Shown here piece by piece: positions 1 to 5,298 of a stretch of 5,631 nucleotides of DNA. A program made the translations under genes and the position numbers. Under the pieces are notes generated by a model, which saw only the letters and a list, made by a program, of their open reading frames with translations, searched no databases and was not told the DNA's origin. Positions within the stretch are counted from its first letter, which is position 1; the number at the start of each line of letters is the position of its first letter. The stretch lies in contig JADGBD010000098.1 of assembly GCA_015231665.1 (NCBI GenBank), positions 1,668-7,298 of the forward strand, given 5' to 3'. The stretch is from Gammaproteobacteria bacterium. GTDB lineage: Bacteria; Pseudomonadota; Gammaproteobacteria; Chromatiales; Chromatiaceae.

Positions 1-140
1 TCTTCGAGCAGCATGTGGCCACCGCTGATCAGACCCACCAGCAGGCGCTCGCAGGCGAGTTGTTGACCCTGCAGTACCGAGTTGAGGTTTGCCTGCAGGG
101 CGGCGAGGGTTTCAGCGGGGGGGTTCACCGGGTCGTTCAA
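1..140 (-). CDS. MoxR-family AAA+ ATPase, N-terminal fragment (runs off left edge)
   Basis: The first 46 codons of a gene that continues beyond base 1. The translation ends in CERLLVGLISGGHMLLE, the segment that in MoxR-type AAA+ ATPases lies directly before the Walker A loop (usually GVPGLAKT); the Walker A itself is outside the window. MoxR ATPases are cytoplasmic chaperone-like ATPases, often encoded beside VWA-domain and DUF58 proteins, that help mature or activate enzyme complexes. The start is TTG at 138-140: a GAGG ribosome site sits 5 nt upstream (146-149), and an in-frame TGA lies shortly before it with no ATG between. A GTG at codon 5 is the only other nearby choice and has no such site. 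Family assignment rests on one conserved segment, so it is good but not certain; the specific substrate is unknown. Confidence 0.78.
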   Translation of the reverse strand, partial: MNDPVNPPAETLAALQANLNSVLQGQQLACERLLVGLISGGHMLLE

Positions 141-197
141 TTTAACCTCGTGATGGGCTCTTGGTCATGGGGGTTCAGCCGCGGTTCAGTTAGCTGG

Positions 198-226
198 ATT
201 ACACTGGTGACATTCCCGGGAGACAT
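198..226 (-). promoter_or_regulatory. Possible promoter of the MoxR-type gene
   Basis: On the minus strand a -10-like TGTAAT (198-203) lies 17 bp from a weak -35-like ATGTCT (221-226). Transcription would start near 191 and leave about 50 nt of leader before the TTG start. The -10 is close to consensus, the -35 is not. The same interval must also carry the promoter of the divergent BA14K-like gene, for which no good sigma-70 match was seen. Confidence 0.3.
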
Positions 227-274
227 TGCTTTTGTCCTCTTCCCAGGGCTTTCACCTACCCATGGAGCATACCA

Positions 275-778
275 ATGAAAATTCTCAGTCGCCTCGTATT
301 CTTCGTCACGGGCTTTGCCTTTACCGGTCTGGCAGCCGCTGCCCCGGTGGAACTGGTCAGTCAGGCGAGCATGGATCGCATCTTCGCCAGCGCAAGCCAG
401 GAGGTGCGCTTGGCCGAGGTATATGATCGCCATCACCGTCCCAACCGCCCTTCGCAAAGACCCAGCCACCGGCCGGAGAAAAAAGACAAGCACAACTGGG
501 TGGGGCCGGTGGTTGCTGGGGCTCTGATTGGCGCCATCATTGCCAATAGCAATAGTAGCAAGAGCAACAATAACTACAGTTACAGTTACACAGAGCCGAA
601 ACCCTATTACAACCAGCACAACCACTACAACCAGCACGGCCAGCGCAAGGGCTACAGGTCCGCCAAGCGGCAGTGCGCGGCAGAGTTTCGCTCCTATGAC
701 TGGGACTCAGACACCATCGTCAACCGCAAGGGCCGGGTCAAGCTTTGTCCCTATGTGCGGCCTTATGTGCGGTATTGA
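275..778 (+). CDS. Exported BA14K-like small protein
   Basis: 167-residue protein. Residues 1-22 are a Sec signal peptide (Lys2, a hydrophobic run, Ala-rich end) with likely cleavage before Pro24. A low-complexity basic stretch rich in His, Arg and Pro follows (51-74), then a short Gly/Ala hydrophobic segment with glycine-zipper spacing (about 76-90), then an Asn/Ser/Tyr/His-rich linker (91-127). The C-terminus has Cys134, the motif CAAEFRSYD (134-142) and Cys158, matching the BA14K-like family, named after a Brucella immunoreactive 14 kDa protein. The two cysteines could form a disulfide in the periplasm. The ATG has GGAG 7-8 nt upstream. It is divergent from the MoxR-type gene and convergent with the coiled-coil gene, 31 bp away, so it is probably a single-gene unit. 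Biochemical function is unknown; an outer-surface or periplasmic role is inferred. Confidence 0.72.
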   Translation: MKILSRLVFFVTGFAFTGLAAAAPVELVSQASMDRIFASASQEVRLAEVYDRHHRPNRPSQRPSHRPEKKDKHNWVGPVVAGALIGAIIANSNSSKSNNNYSYSYTEPKPYYNQHNHYNQHGQRKGYRSAKRQCAAEFRSYDWDSDTIVNRKGRVKLCPYVRPYVRY

Positions 779-809
779 GGTGTGCGCCGGGAGCGGGCGG
801 GAGCAGGCG

Positions 810-1577
810 CTAAAGTTTGACCGGATCGTTGCTGGATGCTGCCGATGGCTCGGCGTCTGATTTGGCGGCCGATGGCGGCACGGGTTTGACTGCCGGCTCG
901 GTTTCGGCCGGGGTTGGCACCTGTGCGGTTGCGGTGGGTGCACTTAGCTGTGCCCGTCGGGCCTCGATCTGAGCGCGCCTTTCCTGCATTTTTTGGTGCA
1001 TGGCTTCGTGGCGCTGTTCCATTTCCTTGAGCAGGGCCTCGCGGTCGGGTTGTTTCGGAACTAGCGGCCGTTGCTCAGGCATCTGAGGATTCATTTGTGG
1101 CCAACGGGGGGCGTTGCTAAAGGTCGGGGTATGACCAAAAGGAGCGGACATACGCCGGCTCTCCAGCGCCTTCTGCCTGGCGTCGCGGCGGGCCTGGATG
1201 GCCTGCAGCCAACGCTCACGCTGTTGCTCCATCTGTTGCCTGAAGCTATCAGCCGGATGGTTGCCGGCTGGGTTTCCAGCGGCATAGGGCGCTTGCGCAC
1301 GCCACTGCTGCATCTGTTGGCGCATGGCCTGACGCATATCGTCCATGGCTTTGCGGCGCTCTTCCATGCTGGGGTGGAGATTGACGGGATAGCTGTTCTG
1401 GGCGGTTGGTGGCGGAGTTGGGCTGGCTTCGGCCGCGGCGCTTGGTGCCGGCTGTGCCATGACCGGACCATGGCCGTAAAAATACGGGGTTTGGCCCTCA
1501 TTGCCTGTCCACCAGGCATGGGCCGTTGCAGAACTGGCGAGCGCCGCAGCGGCGGCGAGCAGGGTGATCTTGTTCAT
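810..1577 (-). CDS. Exported Met/Gln/Arg-rich coiled-coil protein, candidate sulfur-globule-associated protein
   Basis: 255 residues. A signal peptide (1-21) ends in AHA, so the mature protein would begin with Trp22-Trp23, like the neighbouring sulfur globule protein. A Pro/Ala-rich linker (about 37-60) is followed by three heptad-like helical blocks, roughly 70-95, 110-142 and 178-212, dominated by Met, Gln, Glu and Arg and separated by Pro/Gly/Asn-rich breaks. The tail (213-255) is Pro/Ala/Ser-rich. There is no cysteine. The start ATG (1577) has AGGAA 5 nt upstream; the frame stays open further upstream, but only this ATG gives a signal peptide. It lies 61 bp downstream of the sulfur globule gene on the same strand, so co-transcription is likely. 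No enzyme family is recognised. A structural or accessory role at the periplasmic sulfur globule is inferred from position, export signal and shared mature N-terminus; SgpD of Allochromatium vinosum is a possible counterpart but cannot be confirmed from memory. A general periplasmic coiled-coil protein is the alternative. Confidence 0.68.
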   Translation of the reverse strand: MNKITLLAAAAALASSATAHAWWTGNEGQTPYFYGHGPVMAQPAPSAAAEASPTPPPTAQNSYPVNLHPSMEERRKAMDDMRQAMRQQMQQWRAQAPYAAGNPAGNHPADSFRQQMEQQRERWLQAIQARRDARQKALESRRMSAPFGHTPTFSNAPRWPQMNPQMPEQRPLVPKQPDREALLKEMEQRHEAMHQKMQERRAQIEARRAQLSAPTATAQVPTPAETEPAVKPVPPSAAKSDAEPSAASSNDPVKL

Positions 1578-1604
1578 GTGGGTTCCTGATTGGGTAGGAG
1601 GGGT

Positions 1605-1634
1605 GGCGCTTCCCTGCGCCGAGGAGATGCTCGG
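1605..1634. repeat. Two small adjacent inverted repeats between the tandem exported-protein genes
   Basis: GGCGC (1605-1609) pairs with GCGCC (1616-1620) over a 6-nt loop, and CCGAG (1619-1623) pairs with CTCGG (1630-1634) over a 6-nt loop. They overlap by two bases, so only one can form fully at a time. Neither is followed by a T-run on the minus strand. They could act as mRNA processing or stabilising structures between cistrons, but short GC stems are common by chance. Confidence 0.25.
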
Positions 1635-1638
1635 GGTA

Positions 1639-1944
1639 TCAGTTGGCCTTTTTGGCTGCAGGTGCAGCGGGAGTGGGCGGAGCCGGCGGTGGCGGCGCAT
1701 AGCCGTAGGCCGGAGCGTAGTAGGGGTAGGCGTAGCCATAGGGCCCGTAATGGTAAGGCCGATAGTAATCGTAGCCGCGGCCCCAACCGTTGCCACCTAC
1801 GCTCATGCTGAAGTGGATGCCACCCCAACCATCGCCAAACCAGTCATCGCCACCCCAGCCGCCAGGACCACCCCACCAGGCGCTGGCTGAGGCGGAGGCC
1901 GCTAACAGAGCTGCGGCAGAGGCTACCTTGATCAGATTGCTCAT
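1639..1944 (-). CDS. Sulfur globule protein (SgpA/SgpB/SgpC class)
   Basis: 101 residues. A Sec signal peptide (1-22, Ala/Ser-rich, ending ASA) should be cut before Trp23-Trp24, leaving a mature protein of about 79 residues. The mature part starts WWGGPGGWGGDD, continues with Gly/Trp/Asp and then Tyr/Gly/Pro repeats (58-83: DYYRPYHYGPYGYAY), and ends in a Pro/Ala-rich tail with two lysines. It lacks cysteine. This size, composition and order match the small structural proteins that coat intracellular, periplasmically located sulfur globules in purple sulfur bacteria such as Allochromatium vinosum; they are not enzymes but form the envelope around stored zero-valent sulfur. The ATG at 1944 has GGAG 8 nt upstream. 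It is the first gene after a promoter near 2002-2029 and is followed by the coiled-coil gene. A generic Gly/Tyr-rich secreted protein is the alternative. I do not assign which Sgp paralogue it is. Confidence 0.83.
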   Translation of the reverse strand: MSNLIKVASAAALLAASASASAWWGGPGGWGGDDWFGDGWGGIHFSMSVGGNGWGRGYDYYRPYHYGPYGYAYPYYAPAYGYAPPPPAPPTPAAPAAKKAN

Positions 1945-1996
1945 GATGTCTTCTCCTTTTGCGAGGTTAACTGCACAGGGACGACCTTGCGTTGCC

Positions 1997-2031
1997 TTTG
2001 CATAATATAAGCAAATACTTAAATTGCAAAT
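1997..2031. repeat. Cluster of TTTGC/GCAAA half-sites over the sulfur globule promoter
   Basis: TTTGC (1997-2001) and GCAAA (2011-2015) form a perfect inverted repeat with a 9-bp spacer that contains the proposed -10 element. A second GCAAAT at 2026-2031 repeats the one at 2011-2016 with a 15-bp period and overlaps the proposed -35. The placement suggests operator sites, but the interval is AT-rich and short repeats arise easily there; no regulator family is recognised. Confidence 0.35.
2002..2029 (-). promoter_or_regulatory. Probable sigma-70 promoter of the sulfur globule gene pair
   Basis: On the minus strand, a -35-like TTGCAA (2024-2029) is separated by 16 bp from a -10-like TATTAT (2002-2007). 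Transcription would begin near 1995, giving a leader of about 50 nt ending in the strong AAAGGAGA ribosome site. The surrounding DNA (about 1996-2045) is markedly more AT-rich than the rest of the window, as expected for a promoter of an abundantly made structural protein. Confidence 0.55.
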
Positions 2032-2111
2032 AGGCAGATTTTATGACTGGCGGATGAGGCTTATTTGGTCCTGTCCGGGGCGGGTGCTGGTAATTGGCGC
2101 AAGCTCGGAGG

Positions 2112-2125
2112 GGGCGAGGTCGCCC
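2112..2125. repeat. GC-rich perfect palindrome downstream of the receiver gene
   Basis: GGGCGA and TCGCCC flank a GG centre, so an RNA hairpin of about five GC-rich pairs with a 4-nt loop can form. It lies about 60 nt past the stop codon of the minus-strand receiver gene, inside the gap 1945-2185. There is no T-run after it on the minus strand, so an intrinsic terminator is not supported. Apart from this and the promoter region at 1997-2031, nothing else was recognised in the gap. Confidence 0.3.
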
Positions 2126-2185
2126 GCGCTCCCGGGTTTTCATCTTCAGGTGTGTGGCCGCTCGCTCCATGCGCATTGAGGCGAA

Positions 2186-2689
2186 TTATTTCTGCCGCCG
2201 TTCCTTGCCCTTGTAGAGCTGATCGTTTTTGACCCGGCGGCAAGGGCCTGTGTAGTTGTCGGTACTGATGAAGGCACGGCGCTTGCCCAGGGCCTTGGCG
2301 ACTGCTTGTTTGAGCTTGGCGGGGGAGACGGGCTTGACCAGGTAGCCGTGAATGCCGGCATCCCGCGCCTCGACAATGCGCTTGGTCTCGGTGGAGCTGG
2401 TGACCATGATCACCGGCGTTTGGCGCATGCGTTCGTCCTCCATGCCGCGCAGTTTCTTGAGGAACTGAATGCCGGATATCGGCTGCATCTCCCAGTCCAG
2501 CAGGACCAGGTCGATCTGCCAGTCACGGACGTAGCTGAAGGCCCGTTTGGCGTCGGCGGCCTCGAGAATCTTGGCCGCGCCGATGTCCGACAGGCTGAGC
2601 TTGATCACCTCCCGCATCAGTTTGACGTCATCAACGACGAGAATGGTCTTGTCGCTCAAATCCAGGAGTTCAATTTCTTCTGCTGCCAT
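2186..2689 (-). CDS. Stand-alone CheY-like response regulator with basic C-terminal tail
   Basis: 167 residues forming one receiver domain (about 14-135) and a tail with no DNA-binding or enzymatic domain. Visible receiver residues: acidic pair Asp20-Asp21, phospho-acceptor Asp65, Thr97 of the switch, aromatic Tyr116 and Lys119 followed by Pro120. The proline usually found four residues after the phospho-acceptor is Gln69. The tail (136-167) is basic and holds YTGPCRR (146-152), resembling the YxGPxRR tail found in other single-domain receivers. Such proteins relay phosphate to or from a histidine kinase and act by protein contact. The start ATG at 2689 removes a long upstream extension that overlaps the divergent gene; its ribosome site is weak (GGTGA). 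It is divergently arranged with the diguanylate cyclase across 166 bp, suggesting shared signalling, but no kinase is present in the window. Confidence 0.88.
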   Translation of the reverse strand: MAAEEIELLDLSDKTILVVDDVKLMREVIKLSLSDIGAAKILEAADAKRAFSYVRDWQIDLVLLDWEMQPISGIQFLKKLRGMEDERMRQTPVIMVTSSTETKRIVEARDAGIHGYLVKPVSPAKLKQAVAKALGKRRAFISTDNYTGPCRRVKNDQLYKGKERRQK

Positions 2690-2721
2690 GTCCGGTTCAC
2701 CAGTAAATCCTAATATGCCGC

Positions 2722-2751
2722 ATTGTAGCCTGCCCCGGCAGACTTGGCTAA
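2722..2751 (-). promoter_or_regulatory. Probable promoter of the minus-strand receiver gene
   Basis: On the minus strand, -10-like TACAAT (2722-2727) is 18 bp from a weak -35-like TTAGCC (2746-2751). Transcription would start near 2715, about 25 nt before the ATG at 2689. The spacer contains an inverted repeat, CTGCC and GGCAG around a CC centre (2730-2741), which could be a regulator site between the two promoter elements. The strong -10 is the main support. Confidence 0.5.
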
Positions 2752-2855
2752 GTTCCGCCGCTTTGCTCGGCTGCGGGGCAAGATAAGTCTGGCGCGGGGG
2801 CGCATTCCTCACTAAGATTACACCCATTCGCCAACCTGGAATCTGGTCAGCGCCC

Positions 2856-4526
2856 ATGCCGGACCACCTAAGCCCGCCTGACGACCCCCGCCGCCTGCTC
2901 CATCTGGGCTTTGGCGCCATTATTCTGCTGTTGTTCAGCATCACCGCCATCAGCCTGCTGGGCATCTCCCGGCTGGCCCATCAGTTCGACCAAAGCATCC
3001 AGCAACTTGAGGTCAAGGCCAGCCTGGCCAGTGATATGCGTATCATAGGGCGAGAGCGCTCCTTGCTGTTGTTCACCATGAGCCTGACCGCGGACCCCTT
3101 TGAGCGGGACCGGCTGTTTCTCGAATTTCGCCAGCAGGGTAGCCGGTTTCTGGGCCTCAAGGAGGAATTTGCCGCCCTGCCCCTGGACGCGGAAGAACGC
3201 CGTTTTCTCAGCGACCTGGCGGAGCAGGTCAGTGCGGTGGGACGGTTGCAGTACGAGGTGATCGATCTGCTCAATCAGGATCAGCTGCAACTGGCCCGCG
3301 ACCACCTGATGTTTCGCACCCTGCCGCTGCAGAATCAGGCCTGGCAAGAGTTCGATCGCTTTGCCCAGTTGCAGAAGGAGCTGTCCCAGCGCCAGCTGCG
3401 CCTGACCCAGGATCTCAATCAAGACCTGACCCGCCTGATTCTGCTGACCTGCATCAGCGCCTTGATCCTCAGTCTGCTGATTGGCTACCGCAACTCCGCC
3501 CACATCGGCGGCTTTCTGCGTGCCCTGCGCCACAGCCTCCACCGGGAGGAGGCGATTCGCGACAACCTGTTTGCCGCCGTGATCACCGCCAACAGCCGCG
3601 GCGAAATCCTCTCCTGCAACCGTGCTACCGAGGACATCTTCGGCCATCCGGCAGCAGAGCTGATCGGGCGCAATCTGGCCTGTTTGATGCCCGAGCCTCT
3701 GGCCAGCCGCCACGATGGCTTCATCCAGCATTATCTGCACAGCGGCGAGAAGCGCGTCATCGGTGTCGGACGGGATGTCGAGGGCCTGCACCGTGATGGC
3801 CACCTGATCCCCCTGGCTCTGGGGGTCTCAGAGGTAAGCGTCGATGGCGAGCGCCTGTTCATCGGCATTCTCCAGGATATCAGCCTGCAGAAGCAGGCCG
3901 AGCAGACCCTGATCGAGATCAATGAGCGCCTGGAGCAGGGTGTGCGCGAACGCACCCGCGAACTGGAGGACGCCAACCGTCTGCTGCGCCACATGGCCCG
4001 GCACGATCTGGTCACCGGCCTGCCCAATCGCTCGCTGCTGCATGAGCACATGGAGAAGCTGTTGCACCGTTCCTTGCGCGAGGAGACCCTGGTGGCGGTG
4101 ATGTTTCTCGATCTCGATCGCTTCAAGGGGGTCAACGACCTCCTCGGCCACGAGGCCGGCGACAAGGTCCTGCGCGAGACCGGCCAGCGAATCAAGGCGG
4201 CGGTGCGCGATGATGACCTGGTGGCGCGCATCGGCGGCGACGAGTTCGCCGTGGTCTGCGGCCATCTCAGCGACAGCTCGCCGATCGAGCGCATAGCCGG
4301 CAAGATCATCGAGGCGGTCAGCCAGCCCTTTTTCATCAACGGCAACGAATGCCGCATCGGCGTGAGCATCGGTATCAGCCTGTTTCCCCACCATGCCTGG
4401 GAAAGTGAAGATTTGCTGCGTCTGGCCGATGAGGCCATGTACGGCATCAAGCACGGGGAGAAAAACAGCTACGCCATCTACCTGGGCGGCGATGAGTCGG
4501 CAGCGGCCGCGCCCAGCCAGGATTAG
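2856..4526 (+). CDS. Membrane-bound PAS-GGDEF diguanylate cyclase with FixL-like PAS domain
   Basis: 556 residues. TM1 (about 17-37) and TM2 (about 193-210) enclose a helical periplasmic region of about 155 residues resembling four-helix-bundle sensor domains. A PAS domain follows (about 231-345), then a coiled-coil linker (346-378) and a GGDEF domain (about 380-545). The active-site loop GGDEF is intact (460-464). Asp419 in LDLDRF and Asn427/Asp428 match metal and GTP positions, and Arg451-Asp454 form the RxxD inhibitory site five residues before GGDEF. It should make c-di-GMP from two GTP, with product feedback. No EAL domain is present. The PAS segment SRHDGFIQHY (284-293) and GVGRDVEG (303-310) matches the FixL heme-PAS pattern, with His286 at the proximal-ligand position and Arg306 at the oxygen-sensing arginine. 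The start at ATG 2856 has only a weak ribosome site and no better in-frame choice was seen. Heme binding is inferred; cyclase identity is firm. Confidence 0.93.
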   Translation: MPDHLSPPDDPRRLLHLGFGAIILLLFSITAISLLGISRLAHQFDQSIQQLEVKASLASDMRIIGRERSLLLFTMSLTADPFERDRLFLEFRQQGSRFLGLKEEFAALPLDAEERRFLSDLAEQVSAVGRLQYEVIDLLNQDQLQLARDHLMFRTLPLQNQAWQEFDRFAQLQKELSQRQLRLTQDLNQDLTRLILLTCISALILSLLIGYRNSAHIGGFLRALRHSLHREEAIRDNLFAAVITANSRGEILSCNRATEDIFGHPAAELIGRNLACLMPEPLASRHDGFIQHYLHSGEKRVIGVGRDVEGLHRDGHLIPLALGVSEVSVDGERLFIGILQDISLQKQAEQTLIEINERLEQGVRERTRELEDANRLLRHMARHDLVTGLPNRSLLHEHMEKLLHRSLREETLVAVMFLDLDRFKGVNDLLGHEAGDKVLRETGQRIKAAVRDDDLVARIGGDEFAVVCGHLSDSSPIERIAGKIIEAVSQPFFINGNECRIGVSIGISLFPHHAWESEDLLRLADEAMYGIKHGEKNSYAIYLGGDESAAAAPSQD

Positions 4527-4644
4527 CCATTAGATAATTCTATAAGCCAATCAAACAAAATCGGCCTGGTTTTGAATCCGCTGGATAAATCCCCTCAGAC
4601 ATCAGCAGCTCAGCCGGGCAAGCTCATCTATCGTGGTATCTAAA

Positions 4645-4695
4645 CCCAGCTTATTAGTCATAAAACCATTCAATTTATCAATTAGCTAAGCTGGG
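4645..4695. repeat. Long-armed inverted repeat upstream of the hemerythrin gene
   Basis: CCCAGCTTA (4645-4653) and TAAGCTGGG (4687-4695) are perfect 9-bp inverted arms 33 bp apart. Pairing can continue imperfectly inward (TTAGTCATAA against TTATCAATTAG) with a small bulge, so a long imperfect hairpin is possible. It sits in the 225-bp AT-rich gap 4527-4751 after the diguanylate cyclase gene. There is no T-run after either arm, which argues against a classical terminator; a regulator site or an mRNA structure ending the upstream transcript are both possible. Confidence 0.4.
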
Positions 4696-4710
4696 GGACT
4701 CGACTAGGAT
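4682..4710 (+). promoter_or_regulatory. Weak candidate promoter of the hemerythrin gene
   Basis: TTAGCT (4682-4687) and TAGGAT (4705-4710) are 17 bp apart and would start transcription near 4717, about 35 nt before the ATG at 4752. Both hexamers are mediocre matches to the sigma-70 consensus. If correct, the FNR-like box at 4717-4730 would cover the start point. Confidence 0.25.
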
Positions 4711-4714
4711 GAGT

Positions 4715-4732
4715 AATTGATATTCGTCAATT
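4715..4732. promoter_or_regulatory. FNR/Anr-type binding site upstream of hemerythrin
   Basis: TTGAT-ATTC-GTCAA at 4717-4730 matches the FNR consensus TTGAT-N4-ATCAA at nine of ten defined positions. The symmetry extends outward by two more bases on each side (AATTGA and TCAATT). Its centre is about 28 bp before the ATG, too close to the gene for a class II activator position unless transcription starts inside the coding region, so repression is the simpler reading. It could equally fold as a 6-bp hairpin in a leader RNA. Confidence 0.5.
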
Positions 4733-4751
4733 CACCAAGCAGGAGGGGCAG

Positions 4752-5216
4752 ATGATTAGCCTTAATCAGAATCTACTTCTCGGCGTTCCCCTGCTGGACT
4801 CCGAGCATCAGGAACTGGCGGATGTGATCAACACCATTGCTGCTGAAGCCAGCAACCACAGCATGACCCAAGAGATGCCCAGCCCGGCTTGCTGCCGGCG
4901 GGTGGGCAACCTGCTGCAAGACCTCTCCCAACTCAGCGCCCAGCACTTCGCCACGGAAGAGCGGATGATGGAAGAATCCTGCTACCCCAATCTGCTCGAA
5001 CATCGCCAGGAGCACCGGCTGATGATGGCCGAACTCAAGGCCTTGATTCGCGCCCTTTGCTCCGGTCGCGAGTGCCTGACCAGCCGCGATCTGACCTCCC
5101 TCAAGGGCTGGTTCATCGGCCATCTGGCCACAGATGACAAGCCCTTTGCCCAATACCTCCTCGCTCAGGGACTGCACCAGGGGTTCTGGCCCATGCGCCC
5201 GGCGTTGGCTATCTAA
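4752..5216 (+). CDS. Bacteriohemerythrin (non-heme diiron oxygen-binding protein)
   Basis: 154 residues, the usual length for a single-domain bacterial hemerythrin. All seven diiron ligands can be placed: His19 (DSEHQEL), His65 and Glu69 (HFATEE), His84 and His88 (HRQEH), His124 and Asp129 (WFIGHLATDD), followed by Tyr135 in the normal position. The fold would be a cytoplasmic four-helix bundle that binds O2 reversibly; in bacteria such proteins serve in O2 delivery, storage, sensing or NO and iron handling. There is no signal peptide. The loop between the first and second helices (about 36-50) carries a Cys47-Cys48 pair, and Cys77, Cys103 and Cys108 add to an unusually cysteine-rich sequence. 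AGGAGG lies 5 nt before the ATG, the strongest ribosome site in the window, so strong translation is expected. It stands alone between the cyclase and a receiver gene, all on one strand, with an FNR-like box just upstream. Confidence 0.93.
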   Translation: MISLNQNLLLGVPLLDSEHQELADVINTIAAEASNHSMTQEMPSPACCRRVGNLLQDLSQLSAQHFATEERMMEESCYPNLLEHRQEHRLMMAELKALIRALCSGRECLTSRDLTSLKGWFIGHLATDDKPFAQYLLAQGLHQGFWPMRPALAI

Positions 5217-5240
5217 GGCTCAATAACCAAGCCCTCGGGG

Positions 5241-5269
5241 TTGTGCCACCTGGCGGTAGAACCTAGAAT
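5241..5269 (+). promoter_or_regulatory. Probable sigma-70 promoter of the right-edge receiver gene
   Basis: TTGTGC (5241-5246) and TAGAAT (5264-5269) are separated by the ideal 17 bp. Transcription would start near 5276 and give a leader of about 23 nt before the GTG at 5299. This suggests that the receiver gene is transcribed separately from the hemerythrin gene, although no terminator is visible in the 82-bp gap. Confidence 0.5.
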
Positions 5270-5298
5270 TCGCCCAAACTTAACGCGAGAGGGCAAAG

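Noticed and set aside
209..227. Direct repeat GACATT with 13-bp period in the MoxR-BA14K intergenic region
   Set aside because: Only six bases repeated twice, with no third copy or symmetry; too little to call a binding site.
137..637. A 166-codon minus-strand open frame spanning the MoxR-BA14K intergenic region
   Set aside because: It overlaps the divergent BA14K-like gene and the MoxR start region in the wrong frame; the Val-rich start is simply the antisense of the Asn/Tyr/Ser repeat.
784..810. GCGCC/GGCGC pair between the convergent genes as a bidirectional terminator
   Set aside because: The stem is five base pairs with a 17-nt loop and no flanking T-run, and one arm reaches the coiled-coil gene's stop codon.
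1578..1796. N-terminal extension of the coiled-coil gene to an ATG at 1796
   Set aside because: It would overlap the sulfur globule gene, is low-complexity Thr/Pro/Arg sequence, and would bury the clear signal peptide that starts at 1577.
2790..2805. Sigma-54 promoter-like TGGCGCG-N4-CGCAT before the cyclase
   Set aside because: With the invariant GG at 2791-2792, the required GC of the -12 element is not at the right distance (CA is found there).
2690..2965. N-terminal extension of the minus-strand receiver to an ATG at 2965
   Set aside because: It would run across the divergent cyclase start, and the added 92 residues show no domain; the receiver fold is complete from 2689.
2868..3803. 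A 311-codon open frame on the minus strand opposite the diguanylate cyclase
   Set aside because: It is fully antisense to a gene with clear TM, PAS and GGDEF domains; its translation is Gln/Ala/Gly-rich with no domain, which is typical of the antisense frame of GC-rich coding DNA.
3731..4454. Two long overlapping minus-strand open frames (239 and 208 codons) opposite the GGDEF domain
   Set aside because: Composition is Arg/Ser-rich in one and Ala/Gln/Asp-rich in the other, with no recognisable motif; both are shadows of the conserved GGDEF coding sequence.
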